64,000 nucleotides of DNA from Neobacillus sp. YX16. GTDB lineage: Bacteria > Bacillota > Bacilli > Bacillales > Cytobacillaceae. The position numbers and the translations under genes were made by a program. Where the stretch lies: the NCBI RefSeq assembly GCF_030123505.1, contig NZ_CP126115.1:3238001-3302000 (forward strand), given 5' to 3'. The notes below the pieces were generated by a model. That model had not been told where the DNA came from. It worked only from the letters and a program-made list of their open reading frames with translations, and did no database searches. Below are positions 53,580 through 61,810 of this stretch, one piece after another (the stretch's first letter is position 1; each line of letters begins with the position of its first letter).

Positions 53580-53616
53580 AATAAGCAGCAAAAGAGTTTT
53601 TTTGCTGCTTATTTCT
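53580..53616 (+). terminator. Terminator after the thiolase gene
   Basis: aataagcagcaaaa pairs with ttttgctgctt(a)tt and is followed by T-rich sequence. It lies in the 5' extension of the next open frame, which argues for the later TTG start of that gene. Confidence 0.82.
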
Positions 53617-53657
53617 TTTTACAGATTACTAGAAAATTAGGGAGAGGAGAAGTTTTT

Positions 53658-54596
53658 TTGTTTAAGGATATAGGTGTAACACAAGTCACCATCCCGCTGC
53701 CGTTTCGGCTAAATCATGTAAATTGCTTTATAGCAGAAGGTGCTAGAGGATGGACCATCATTGATGCAGGATTAAATAATGAAGTATCGAGGGATATTTG
53801 GAGACCTATCATAGAAAAACATGATGTTACTGACATCATTCTAACGCATTACCATCCCGACCATTTTGGGTATGCCGGTTCCCTCCAGCAGCTTACAAAT
53901 GCAGAGGTGTGGATGTCCGAAATTGACACAGAAGCTGGATTAACCTATTGGGAACCAGAATCTATAAATGTTGTAAATGTCAACTATGACAGGTGCGGCC
54001 TTCCTGAAAATTTATCTCAGGTGTTAACCACTGATGAAAAAAGCTTTAACGCGCAAGTAAAACCTTACCCAACCATTCAACACTACCTGGAGGAAGGGAT
54101 GAAAATCGTATTCGGCAAATACGAATATGAAGTTATTTTTACACCGGGACATTCTGATGGGTTAATTACTTTGTTTAATAAAGAGAATAGTATCCTCTTT
54201 TCAACCGATCATATATTACCAAGAATTTCTCCAAATATTTCATACTGGTTCCGTGGTAATCGAAATCCATTACAATCCTTTATGACATCTTTGGGAAAAA
54301 TTAAATCATTGGAGGTTGACTGTGTGATTCCTTCTCATGGAAAGCCATTTAGAAATGCCAATCAAAGAATTGAAGAATTATTGGAACATCATCTTGAAAG
54401 AATAGCGGAGACGTATGATGCTATTAAACAGCCAGCAACCATCTACGAGGTTAATCAACAGTTATTTCGAAACTTGAATGTTCATGAAACTCGCTTTGCT
54501 GTTGGAGAAACACTTGCTCACTTGGAGTATTTATATTTAAACAACCAATGTGAAAAATTTCTTCAGGATGGTACATGGTATTACCAGGGGTTATAA
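53658..54596 (+). CDS. Metallo-beta-lactamase fold hydrolase
   Basis: A 312-residue MBL-fold protein. The metal motif is THYHPDHFGYAG (TH-x-H-x-D-H), preceded by IDAGLN, followed later by FTPGHSDGLITLF (third His), STDHILP (bridging Asp) and PSHGKPF (last His). The active site is complete. TTG 53658 with GAGAGGAGAAG upstream is preferred over the frame opening at 53574, which contains a terminator. It overlaps or abuts a thioesterase gene. A hydroxyacylglutathione- or thioester-hydrolase role is possible; substrate unknown. Confidence 0.88.
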   Translation: MFKDIGVTQVTIPLPFRLNHVNCFIAEGARGWTIIDAGLNNEVSRDIWRPIIEKHDVTDIILTHYHPDHFGYAGSLQQLTNAEVWMSEIDTEAGLTYWEPESINVVNVNYDRCGLPENLSQVLTTDEKSFNAQVKPYPTIQHYLEEGMKIVFGKYEYEVIFTPGHSDGLITLFNKENSILFSTDHILPRISPNISYWFRGNRNPLQSFMTSLGKIKSLEVDCVIPSHGKPFRNANQRIEELLEHHLERIAETYDAIKQPATIYEVNQQLFRNLNVHETRFAVGETLAHLEYLYLNNQCEKFLQDGTWYYQGL

Positions 54597-54643
54597 TTTT
54601 ATACTTTGCATTGTGGTTCAGAGGTTTTGTCAGGAGGTCAGGT

Positions 54644-55036
54644 ATGGAAACTATTTTTACACTTCAAACACAAAAAGAAGATATAGATTCATTAGGACAT
54701 GTAAATAATTGTAGATACGTTAAATTTTTGGAGGAAGCACGGGTAAATTGGTATGAAAAATGCGGTTTATCTTTAAATGACTTTCAAGAAATGAGTATTG
54801 GAACGGTTGTTTTAAAAATGGAGGTTTTGTACTTAAAGGAAGCAACATTAGGAGATACTTTAAAAGTTATTACCCGTCCAGAATATTTAGGTAATACTAG
54901 TTTTGTATTAAAACAGGATATTTATAATCAATTTGAAGAACATATTACAGATGCTAAAGTTACTATGGTAATGTTTGATACATTATTAAGAAAAAGTATT
55001 AAAGTTATCGATCAATTCGCTCAGTATTTTAAATAA
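54644..55036 (+). CDS. Acyl-CoA thioesterase, 4HBT/YbgC-like
   Basis: A 130-residue hotdog protein with KEDIDSLGHVNNCRYVKFLEEAR, the YbgC-type active-site region with Asp before GHVNN, as in the paralogue at 3308-3709. It probably hydrolyses acyl-CoA. GTCAGGAGGTCAGGT before ATG 54644 sets the start; the open frame extends back into the MBL gene. It lies 47 bases after that gene and probably shares its transcript. Together they look like two unrelated thioester hydrolases beside a thiolase cluster. Confidence 0.87.
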   Translation: METIFTLQTQKEDIDSLGHVNNCRYVKFLEEARVNWYEKCGLSLNDFQEMSIGTVVLKMEVLYLKEATLGDTLKVITRPEYLGNTSFVLKQDIYNQFEEHITDAKVTMVMFDTLLRKSIKVIDQFAQYFK

Positions 55037-55047
55037 TTTTAAATTTA

Positions 55048-55083
55048 TAAACAGAGCATTTTTTGAAATAAATGCTCTGTTTA
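55048..55083. terminator. Terminator between thioesterase and XRE-cupin genes
   Basis: Arms aaacagagcattt and aaatgctctgttt form a 13-bp stem; a short T-run follows on the plus strand. Confidence 0.85.
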
Positions 55084-55135
55084 ACTGAAGTATTATTTAT
55101 TTATTTATTTATTCCCACTGAAGAAATATCGCTCG

Positions 55136-55678
55136 TTAATCCCTAAACTCTGTATTAGTATAAACAGCTATTAAAACTACCGCTTTACAATCCCCGATAT
55201 TTTTCACTGTATGTGGAACACTTGCATTCCAGCTGAAGGAGTCACCTTCTTCTAAGATAACAGATTCTTCCCCTTGCTCTGCTAAAACTTTCCCTTCTAG
55301 CACTAAATGACATTCTTCCCCTTCATGCGCATGGGCGTCTCCAATAGAAGCACCCGGTGGAAACTCTACACTTCTTATGCTCAAACCACCCATTGAAGAA
55401 ATGGTTTCAATTTTTAGCTGATTAAACGTAGTCATAGTCCTTGCGTCTTTCCTGACCACGCGTAAATGTTGTTTTTTTTCTAATAATAAGTAAGGTAAAG
55501 GTACTTCTAAATAGCCGGCAATGGTTTGCAGCGTACTTATGGATGGGGAGGTGTTATTGTTTTCTACATTACTGATGAACCCTTTTGAAAGGCCAGTCCC
55601 TTCACACATTTGAGCAATTGTGATTTTTTTTCGATTTCTAATGGCTCGAATTTTTGCGCCGATATCCAGTTTAATCAC
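55136..55678 (-). CDS. XRE-family transcription factor with C-terminal cupin sensor
   Basis: A 180-residue regulator. Residues about 6-60 are an XRE/Cro helix-turn-helix (IAQMCEGTGLSKGFISNVEN). Residues about 110-175 form a cupin_2 barrel (SIGDAHAHEGEECHLVLEGK) with His and Glu metal-type ligands. The start is GTG at 55678 with only a weak nearby AAAGG, so it is uncertain. It is divergent from the esterase-DoxX-dioxygenase operon and is the likely regulator of it. The ligand is unknown; the well-known quinone regulator MhqR is of the MarR family instead. Confidence 0.87.
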   Translation of the reverse strand: MIKLDIGAKIRAIRNRKKITIAQMCEGTGLSKGFISNVENNNTSPSISTLQTIAGYLEVPLPYLLLEKKQHLRVVRKDARTMTTFNQLKIETISSMGGLSIRSVEFPPGASIGDAHAHEGEECHLVLEGKVLAEQGEESVILEEGDSFSWNASVPHTVKNIGDCKAVVLIAVYTNTEFRD

Positions 55679-55864
55679 CCTTTATAGTTTCCTAATATAG
55701 AACATATTTATATATTAGCAAAAATATCATTGACAATCCAACTAAAACGCTGTTATCCTATAAGCAACAAATATTCATGTGGAGAAACATTTAATTTTTT
55801 TGTGAATATGTTTCTTAATATGAATCTTTATTAACTATAAATATACACAGAAAGGATGATATAT

Positions 55865-56509
55865 ATGAATGCACCAATGATTTATGAGTTGCGCCGTCCA
55901 AAACACATCGACCCAGAAAAAAAATATCCTGCGTTGTTTGTTATGCATGGAATCGGCAGTAATGAGCAAAACATGCTGTCTTTGGTAAATGGGTTGGAAG
56001 AACAGTTTTACATTTTTAGTATTCGTGGTAATCTCTCGCAGCCTCCAGGTTTTGCGTACTTCACGATTCAAGGCTATGGCAAACCACACCGAGAAGTGTT
56101 TGATGAAGGTGTAAGTAAGCTGACAAGCTTTATTGACTATGCTTGCGAACAGTATCCGCTTGATACATCTCATTTATACTTGTTAGGGTTTAGCCAAGGT
56201 GCGATTTTAGCGATGACACTTGGATTGACGTTAGGAAGTAAAATAAAAGGCATTGTTGCTTTAAGTGGTTACATTCCTGCTTTCGTAAAAGAAGAATATA
56301 CAATCATGCCTGTGGATGAAGTATCACTATTTATCTCACACGGGGAAATGGATCAAGTTCTTCCATACGAATGGGGAGTCGCCAATAACGAATATTTTCG
56401 CCAATTAGGTGCAAATGTTACATTTAACACCTACCCAGAAGGACATAGTGTTTCTTTGAAAAACCTTCAAGATTTTACGAACTGGTTATTACAAAATATA
56501 GAAAACTAA
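55865..56509 (+). CDS. Phospholipase/carboxylesterase family alpha/beta-hydrolase, MhqD-like
   Basis: A 214-residue serine hydrolase. VMHGIGSNEQNMLSL is the oxyanion loop, GFSQGAILAM the nucleophile elbow (Ser), ISHGEMDQVLP gives the acid and PEGHSVSLKN the catalytic His. The size and order match Bacillus MhqD-like carboxylesterases of the quinone-response regulon. AAAGG before the second in-frame ATG (55865) gives better spacing than the ATG at 55856. It heads a three-gene operon with DoxX and an extradiol dioxygenase, suggesting ester or aromatic metabolite processing. Confidence 0.88.
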   Translation: MNAPMIYELRRPKHIDPEKKYPALFVMHGIGSNEQNMLSLVNGLEEQFYIFSIRGNLSQPPGFAYFTIQGYGKPHREVFDEGVSKLTSFIDYACEQYPLDTSHLYLLGFSQGAILAMTLGLTLGSKIKGIVALSGYIPAFVKEEYTIMPVDEVSLFISHGEMDQVLPYEWGVANNEYFRQLGANVTFNTYPEGHSVSLKNLQDFTNWLLQNIEN

Positions 56510-56532
56510 TTTATTTAAGGAGAGGTAGAAAA

Positions 56533-56955
56533 ATGATGAAAAAATTTGAGGCAAGTACATTAATTATACGTTTAGTATTAGGGGTTACGTTTTTTGTTCA
56601 TGGGTTAGTGAAGTTCCAAGGCGGAATTGAAAATATTGTTGGCTGGTTTGATTCAATCGGCTTGCCAGGTTCCCTTGCTTATGGCGTTGCTCTGTTAGAA
56701 ATGGTTGGAGGACTTGCTTTAGTGGTTGGTTTAGGCAGCAGAATAGTATCAGCATTATTTGTATTTATGTTGCTTGGAGCGACGGTCAAAGTGAAATTAG
56801 CTGGCGGCTTTTTAGGAAATGGTCAAGGTGCTGGCTGGGAATTAGATTTAGCACTACTAGTTATGGCATTATTTATTGCGATTAACGACAGTAAAATGTT
56901 TGCTTTAGATAAAGTTCTTTTCAAAGGTCAAAAAAACGAAGCAAAATCACTTTAA
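56533..56955 (+). CDS. DoxX family membrane protein
   Basis: A 140-residue protein with four hydrophobic helices. LIIRLVLGVTFFVHGLVKFQGG and AYGVALLEMVGGLALVVGLGSR match the DoxX family (compare CatD and MhqP of Bacillus), often found next to ring-cleaving dioxygenases or thiol-stress genes. AAGGAGAGGTAGAAAA precedes two adjacent ATGs. It is 23 bases after the esterase gene. It may help in membrane redox or quinone handling; the biochemical role of the family is uncertain. Confidence 0.9.
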   Translation: MMKKFEASTLIIRLVLGVTFFVHGLVKFQGGIENIVGWFDSIGLPGSLAYGVALLEMVGGLALVVGLGSRIVSALFVFMLLGATVKVKLAGGFLGNGQGAGWELDLALLVMALFIAINDSKMFALDKVLFKGQKNEAKSL

Positions 56956-56974
56956 TATAGGAGGGGTTCATATA

Positions 56975-57754
56975 ATGATGCCATCACTCTTTATTGCTCA
57001 TGGTGCACCATTGCTTGCGATTGAAAACAATGAGTATACTCAATTTTTAAATCAGCTGGGACAGTCTTTACCTCGTCCCAAGGCCATAGTTTTATTTTCA
57101 GCCCATTGGGAGTCTAGAGCACAAAAAGTAAGTGAAGTAGACCAATATGACACCATTTATGATTTCGGTGGATTCGATCCAGCGCTCTATACCATTAAAT
57201 ATCCAGCTAAAGGTTCACAGGTAATCTCGAATGAAATTATTGATTTGTTCAAAGAAAATGGTATCCCTTTTGACGTAGAGACAAAACGCGGCTTGGATCA
57301 TGGTGCTTGGGTGGTGCTTCGCTTACTTTACCCAAATGCAGAGGTTCCTGTCATAGCGATGTCTGTTAACCCTGCTCTTACTCCGGAAGAACAATATAAA
57401 ATTGGAAAATCACTGGCTGCATTACGTGCTAAGGATTTTTTAATTATTGGCAGCGGGGGAACTGTTCATAATTTGCGAGCTGTAAATTTTGCAGACAATG
57501 GGCAAATTGATCAATGGGCAATGGAGTTTGATGATTGGTTAGCCCATCATCTTCATACGTGGGACACGGATTCATTGTTTAAGTATGATTCACTTGCTCC
57601 GAATGCACAATATGCTGTACCTCCATATGGAAATGAACACTTCGTTCCAATTTTTTACGCAATGGGAGCAGCAGATGATAACAAAAAAGCGAAACTATTA
57701 CACCGTAGTTTCCGATATGGGAACCTAAGTCATAGCGTATGGCAATTTAGTTGA
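56975..57754 (+). CDS. LigB-superfamily extradiol dioxygenase (YgiD/DODA-like)
   Basis: A 259-residue class-III extradiol dioxygenase-like protein. The iron or zinc ligand segments are IAHGAP at about 7-12, FSAHWESR near 41-48 and GSGGTVHNL near 162-170, with RGLDHGAWVVL as conserved helix. These match the 4,5-DOPA dioxygenase/YgiD group that cleaves catechols. TAGGAGGGGTTCATATA precedes the ATG. It is last in the operon before a terminator. Substrate could be a catechol formed from quinones; this is inference. Confidence 0.9.
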   Translation: MMPSLFIAHGAPLLAIENNEYTQFLNQLGQSLPRPKAIVLFSAHWESRAQKVSEVDQYDTIYDFGGFDPALYTIKYPAKGSQVISNEIIDLFKENGIPFDVETKRGLDHGAWVVLRLLYPNAEVPVIAMSVNPALTPEEQYKIGKSLAALRAKDFLIIGSGGTVHNLRAVNFADNGQIDQWAMEFDDWLAHHLHTWDTDSLFKYDSLAPNAQYAVPPYGNEHFVPIFYAMGAADDNKKAKLLHRSFRYGNLSHSVWQFS

Positions 57755-57759
57755 TAGCC

Positions 57760-57798
57760 AAAAATAACACTAACTCAGCGTTAGTGTTATTTTTTTAT
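57760..57798 (+). terminator. Terminator after the dioxygenase operon
   Basis: Stem aaaataacactaac / gttagtgttatttt (14 bp) with a 5-base loop and T-run. Confidence 0.95.
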
Positions 57799-57901
57799 AA
57801 AGTTAGAATAATTCTTATCAATTGAAATATATGTAGGATTATTGATATAATAATTCGGTTATTAATATAAGTAATGTATAAAAGTTAATAAGGTGGTATA
57901 T

Positions 57902-58849
57902 ATGAATCAAGAATTTAGAGTTTTATTATATTATAAATATGTCACGATAGAAAATCCTGAAGAAGTGCAGCAAGAGCATCTTGAGTTTTGTAATGAGTTA
58001 GGTTTAAAGGGCAGGATTATTATTGCTGCAGAAGGTATTAACGGTACGGTGTCAGGTACACCTGAGCAAACGGACGCTTATATGAAATGGATGGATGAGC
58101 ACCCGCTATTTGCAGGTACCATCTTTAAAATTGATGAAGCAATTGAGCATGTTTTCAAAAAAATGCGTGTTCGTCTTCGTCCTGAGCTTGTTACATTACG
58201 TCTAGAAGACGATGTTGATCCTCATGTTACAACAGGAAAGCACTTAAAACCGAAAGAGTTTTTCGAAGCTATGCAAAGAGAAGATACTGTTGTGATTGAT
58301 GCTCGAAATGACTATGAATACGATTTAGGTCATTTTAGAGGCGCTGTTCGCCCGGATATTTTGAATTTCCGTGATCTTCCAGATTGGATTCGAGAAAATA
58401 AAGAAGAATTTGAAGGCAAAAAAATTCTTACCTATTGTACGGGTGGAATTCGTTGTGAAAAATTTTCAGGCTGGCTGCTAAATGAAGGCTTTGAAGATGT
58501 ATCACAATTAGAAGGCGGAATTGTAACGTACGGAAAAGACCCAGAAGTTCAAGGAGAATTATGGGATGGTCAGCTCTATGTGTTTGATGAGCGTATCAGC
58601 GTCCCTGTAAATCAAAAGGAGCATGTGGTTGTCGGGAAGGATTATTTTACCGGGGAGCCTTGTGAGCGTTATGTAAACTGTGCAAATCCTGAGTGTAACA
58701 AAAAGATTCTTTGTTCTGAGGAGAATGAACACCGTCATTTACGCAGCTGTTCACATGAATGCAGAACACATCCACGAAATCGTTATGTTGCTCAGCATGG
58801 ATTAACGGAAGAAGAAGTTAATGAAAGATTACTGAACCTACAAGCATAA
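57902..58849 (+). CDS. trhO: tRNA uridine(34) hydroxylase TrhO (rhodanese-domain protein)
   Basis: A 315-residue protein that hydroxylates U34 of certain tRNAs (first step to 5-methoxyuridine). The N-terminal acylphosphatase-like domain begins [17 protein letters not shown]; the rhodanese domain carries [20 protein letters not shown] and active-site Cys in [19 protein letters not shown]-terminal Cys/His-rich zinc-like tail is seen ([15 protein letters not shown] and RSCSHEC). AAGGTGG before ATG 57902 sets the start over the GTG at 57893. It is a single gene ending at a shared terminator. Confidence 0.95.
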   Translation: MNQEFRVLLYYKYVTIENPEEVQQEHLEFCNELGLKGRIIIAAEGINGTVSGTPEQTDAYMKWMDEHPLFAGTIFKIDEAIEHVFKKMRVRLRPELVTLRLEDDVDPHVTTGKHLKPKEFFEAMQREDTVVIDARNDYEYDLGHFRGAVRPDILNFRDLPDWIRENKEEFEGKKILTYCTGGIRCEKFSGWLLNEGFEDVSQLEGGIVTYGKDPEVQGELWDGQLYVFDERISVPVNQKEHVVVGKDYFTGEPCERYVNCANPECNKKILCSEENEHRHLRSCSHECRTHPRNRYVAQHGLTEEEVNERLLNLQA

Positions 58850-58851
58850 AA

Positions 58852-58892
58852 GAAAGGCTGCAAACTCAAGATAAGAGTGTGCAGCCTTTTAT
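58852..58892. terminator. Bidirectional terminator between trhO and GH18 genes
   Basis: aaaggctgca pairs with tgcagccttt, with partial pairing of the interior actc/gagt; convergent genes lie on each side. Confidence 0.85.
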
Positions 58893-60043
58893 TATTTCTT
58901 TGTGAGAACATCACTTGTTTTTGAAAGTTCATCAAATATCACTGTTGTTAAGCTGTAAGCTCCCTTGCTGTCGTGTCCAGCTTCCCACAGCATCATCCCG
59001 CCAAAGCCGTGACCAAGTGCTAAATTCGTTTTCTTTTTAATCGTTTCAACACCATTATAATGATATGTCGTTCCGTTCATACTCACTGTATCATTGGCAG
59101 CATTTGCTGGGTCTTTATTGATAATTGCAGAATATGAAACTTGTTTAATAGCAGGGTCTTCAGGCTGAGCATAAAAAGGAACTCCTAAAACAAGCTTTTC
59201 TTTCGGCAGATTGTTTTGATCAAACAAATTAGCCCAATAGTTTACGATTTTCTCTGTAAATGGATAAGGAGATAAATTGGCAGCATTATAACCGCCATCC
59301 CACTGACCGTCATAGGCCATAATATTCACATGATCAACATGCTGGAAAGTTGAAGGCTCATAAACAATAAAACCCATTTCGGTGCCTGTCACCGCATGAA
59401 TTTTTGCATAAACGGCAATAGATAGCTCTTTCCCTTTTGGATGAAGCTGATCACTTAGCTCTTTAGCAAATGCTGCCAAGTTTGCGGCATCTGCTTTTGA
59501 ACGAGGATGTTCGAAATCGATATCGATACCGTCAAGATGTTCACGGTCTACAATACCTGTAAGTTCGTGCACGAGCTTTGTTCTAGAATCAGGATTGCTG
59601 ATGGCTGCTTTAAATGGCTCGTAGGATTCCCCTCCATTTATATGAAACCAGCCGCCTACCGCTAAGATTACTTTTGTATTGTGTTTGTTAGCTTCCTTAA
59701 CCATTGCTCTTAAATTATTGATGGCTGAATCACCATTTAGTAATATCCCTCCATCAGGTGTTGGGTGAGCAAACGAGAAGATTGCATGTGTTAACTTTGA
59801 ATAATCAACTACCTTCGGATCACGAAAATCCTGTACATAACCCAATAACACTTTAGATTCCTCTAAACTCTCCTCTGGAATTGCTTTTTCTTCGAGGGTT
59901 TTATTTGATTCTGGAGCTTTTTCTATTTTAAGCGGTTTCGACGCTTGTTCTGTATTATTTTTTGAATATAAGACTCCTGTGAAAATTCCCCCTGTAAAGG
60001 TAAGTAAGATTACCAGGGTTAGGAGGATTTTGCTTTTCTTCAT
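58892..60043 (-). CDS. Secreted or membrane-anchored glycoside hydrolase family 18 protein
   Basis: A 383-residue protein with an N-terminal signal peptide or anchor (about 5-25) and a Glu/Lys-rich linker to about 63. A GH18 barrel follows. The catalytic motif DGIDIDFE is complete at 171-178 with E178 as acid; VILAVGGWFHING and NIMAYDGQW are the other family marks. Candidate substrates are chitin, N-acetylglucosamine polymers or peptidoglycan. It is shorter than large chitinases and has no chitin-binding domain. AGGGAGGAATACAATCT precedes the ATG. Similar proteins occur in spore coats (YaaH, YdhD) but those carry LysM repeats, absent here. Confidence 0.9.
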   Translation of the reverse strand: MKKSKILLTLVILLTFTGGIFTGVLYSKNNTEQASKPLKIEKAPESNKTLEEKAIPEESLEESKVLLGYVQDFRDPKVVDYSKLTHAIFSFAHPTPDGGILLNGDSAINNLRAMVKEANKHNTKVILAVGGWFHINGGESYEPFKAAISNPDSRTKLVHELTGIVDREHLDGIDIDFEHPRSKADAANLAAFAKELSDQLHPKGKELSIAVYAKIHAVTGTEMGFIVYEPSTFQHVDHVNIMAYDGQWDGGYNAANLSPYPFTEKIVNYWANLFDQNNLPKEKLVLGVPFYAQPEDPAIKQVSYSAIINKDPANAANDTVSMNGTTYHYNGVETIKKKTNLALGHGFGGMMLWEAGHDSKGAYSLTTVIFDELSKTSDVLTKK

Positions 60044-60223
60044 AGATTGTATTCCTCCCTACTATTCTCTGACTTTAAAATTGTATCAAAAAATGAGAGG
60101 AAGAAGTGATGGTAATATCCGCCTTGCAAATAAATGGTAAACTGGAGACCAAATTTATTGTTAATTAAGCTCAAATATTGTCTAATGGTAGTAAGACTTC
60201 TAGTGTAAAGGAGATTCACTTCT

Positions 60224-61321
60224 GTGTGGGCTGTTGGAATAGGAATTATCTTACTATATAATTTATTGATTTTTTATATTGGGTACAATATTTGGGTATG
60301 GTTAAAAGACATTAGTGGAGATCGAAAGAGTATAAAAATTATTTTCTGGGTTGTACTGGTAATTTTCGCATATTCTTTTGTTTTTTCACGATGGTTAGAT
60401 GAGAGTTTATTTTTGACTTGGCTTGGTGCAGCGTGGTTGTCGTTATTTTACTTTTTAATAATGCTGCTCCCCTTAGCCAATATAGCCGTATTTTTAAGAA
60501 GATTTACAAATATCCAGAAAGAAAAGTTTGTTAAAAGGACAGGATACACCGTACTTGTTGTGATTGTTTGCTCCTTCTTTTTCGGAATGTTTAATGCTTA
60601 CAGTCCTAAAGCGAAAACATATCAGATTAATATACCGAAGCAGGTAGAAGGGAAACAAAGCATGAAAATTATCATGGCTTCTGATATGCATTTTGGGGAT
60701 TTATCCGGAAGTGGACAGGCAAAGAAATTAGTGGAGTACATCAATAATCAACAACCAGATTTAGTCCTCTTTCCAGGGGATATTATCGATGACGATATTA
60801 CACCTTTTCTTGAAGAAGGTATTCCAGATATTCTAAAACAAATCGAAGCGCCTGTGTATGCTTCCTTAGGAAATCATGATCGTGATGAGGTAGACTTAGT
60901 AAAGGTTTTTAATAACAGTGGAATGAAGGTTTTAGATGATGAGGTGCTGAACCTTCCTGAAGGGATTGTTCTTGTGGGCAGAAAAGACCGAGGATATCAG
61001 GATGTTGTTAGAGCTGAGCTTCCCGCATTAATGAAGCAGGTCGATGTTAAGAAACCCGTGTTTCTGCTAGAACACCAGCCTTATGATTTAGATATCGCTG
61101 AAAAAAATGGAGTGGACCTGATTCTCTCAGGTCACACACATCGAGGCCAGGTTGCACCAGGAAACTTGATTACCAACATGATATTTGAAAATGATTGGGG
61201 GTATCTGAAGAAAGGGGAACTGCAATCGATTGTTTCATCGGGTTATGGTGTTTGGGGACTGCCACTCCGAATTGGAACACGTTCAGAAATCGTTCAAATC
61301 GATGTAACGTTTAAACCATAA
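60224..61321 (+). CDS. Membrane metallophosphoesterase (YkuE/YkoQ-like)
   Basis: A 365-residue protein with four N-terminal membrane helices (about 3-23, 38-58, 65-88, 105-125) and a C-terminal calcineurin-like phosphoesterase domain facing the outside. Metal ligands are seen as SDMHFGD, FPGDIIDD, LGNHDRD, LEHQPYD and SGHTHRGQ. The start is GTG with TAAAGGAGATTCACTTCT. The Bacillus homologues are membrane phosphodiesterases or lipid-type phosphohydrolases of uncertain substrate. Single gene with its own terminator. Confidence 0.92.
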   Translation: MWAVGIGIILLYNLLIFYIGYNIWVWLKDISGDRKSIKIIFWVVLVIFAYSFVFSRWLDESLFLTWLGAAWLSLFYFLIMLLPLANIAVFLRRFTNIQKEKFVKRTGYTVLVVIVCSFFFGMFNAYSPKAKTYQINIPKQVEGKQSMKIIMASDMHFGDLSGSGQAKKLVEYINNQQPDLVLFPGDIIDDDITPFLEEGIPDILKQIEAPVYASLGNHDRDEVDLVKVFNNSGMKVLDDEVLNLPEGIVLVGRKDRGYQDVVRAELPALMKQVDVKKPVFLLEHQPYDLDIAEKNGVDLILSGHTHRGQVAPGNLITNMIFENDWGYLKKGELQSIVSSGYGVWGLPLRIGTRSEIVQIDVTFKP

Positions 61322-61327
61322 TGTACA

Positions 61328-61365
61328 AGAAAAAATCCAGCTGAAATCAGTTGGATTTTTTCTTG
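61328..61365 (+). terminator. Terminator after the metallophosphoesterase gene
   Basis: Stem aagaaaaaatccagct / agttggattttttctt (with one G-U) and a 6-base loop; T-run included in the arm. Confidence 0.88.
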
Positions 61366-61409
61366 TTTAATAAATTGCTAACAGATTGTCAGTGTTTTTT
61401 TATAATAAC

Positions 61410-61466
61410 TTGAATACTATTAATTGATGACTGTATATTGGAATCTTAAATATGTAAGCGCTTTAT
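61410..61466 (+). promoter_or_regulatory. Predicted promoter and cre-like box before phhB-phhA
   Basis: TTGAAT (61410-61415), 18-base spacer, TATATT (61434-61439). A cre-like tgtaagcgctttat (61453-61466) follows, one mismatch from consensus and sharing ten bases with the preT-preA box. Catabolite repression of aromatic amino acid use is inferred. Confidence 0.45.
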
Positions 61467-61487
61467 TTATGTAAAGGAGTGAAGAAA

Positions 61488-61784
61488 ATGGATAAATTAA
61501 CCCCTGCTGAGGTTCAAGAAAAGTTATCCTCTGTTCCTGAATGGAGATTAACCGATGAAAAATGGATTGAACGAAAGTATCGTTTTCGAGACTATCTAAT
61601 AGGAATTGTTTTTGTACAGCAAGTGGCTAATCTTTCTGAGCAGGTTAACCACCATCCATTTATTTCAATAGACTATAAGGTCGTTACATTAAGGATTTCC
61701 TCATGGAACGCAAGGGGTCTAACAGCTTTAGATTTTGAATTAGCTGCAAAATATGATGAATTTTTTCTACAAACGAAAAGTTAA
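61488..61784 (+). CDS. phhB: Pterin-4a-carbinolamine dehydratase
   Basis: A 98-residue PCD/DCoH-fold enzyme that dehydrates the pterin carbinolamine formed by phenylalanine hydroxylase, regenerating the cofactor. The active-site motif is EQVNHHPFISIDYKVV with the HH pair; the following WNARGLTALDFELA is typical. GTAAAGGAGTGAAGAAA before ATG 61488 sets the start; the GTG at 61479 overlaps the ribosome site. It lies 26 bases before the hydroxylase, as in other bacterial phh operons. Confidence 0.94.
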   Translation: MDKLTPAEVQEKLSSVPEWRLTDEKWIERKYRFRDYLIGIVFVQQVANLSEQVNHHPFISIDYKVVTLRISSWNARGLTALDFELAAKYDEFFLQTKS

Positions 61785-61810
61785 TTTTCTCTAGAGGGAG
61801 AGGTTTCTAT

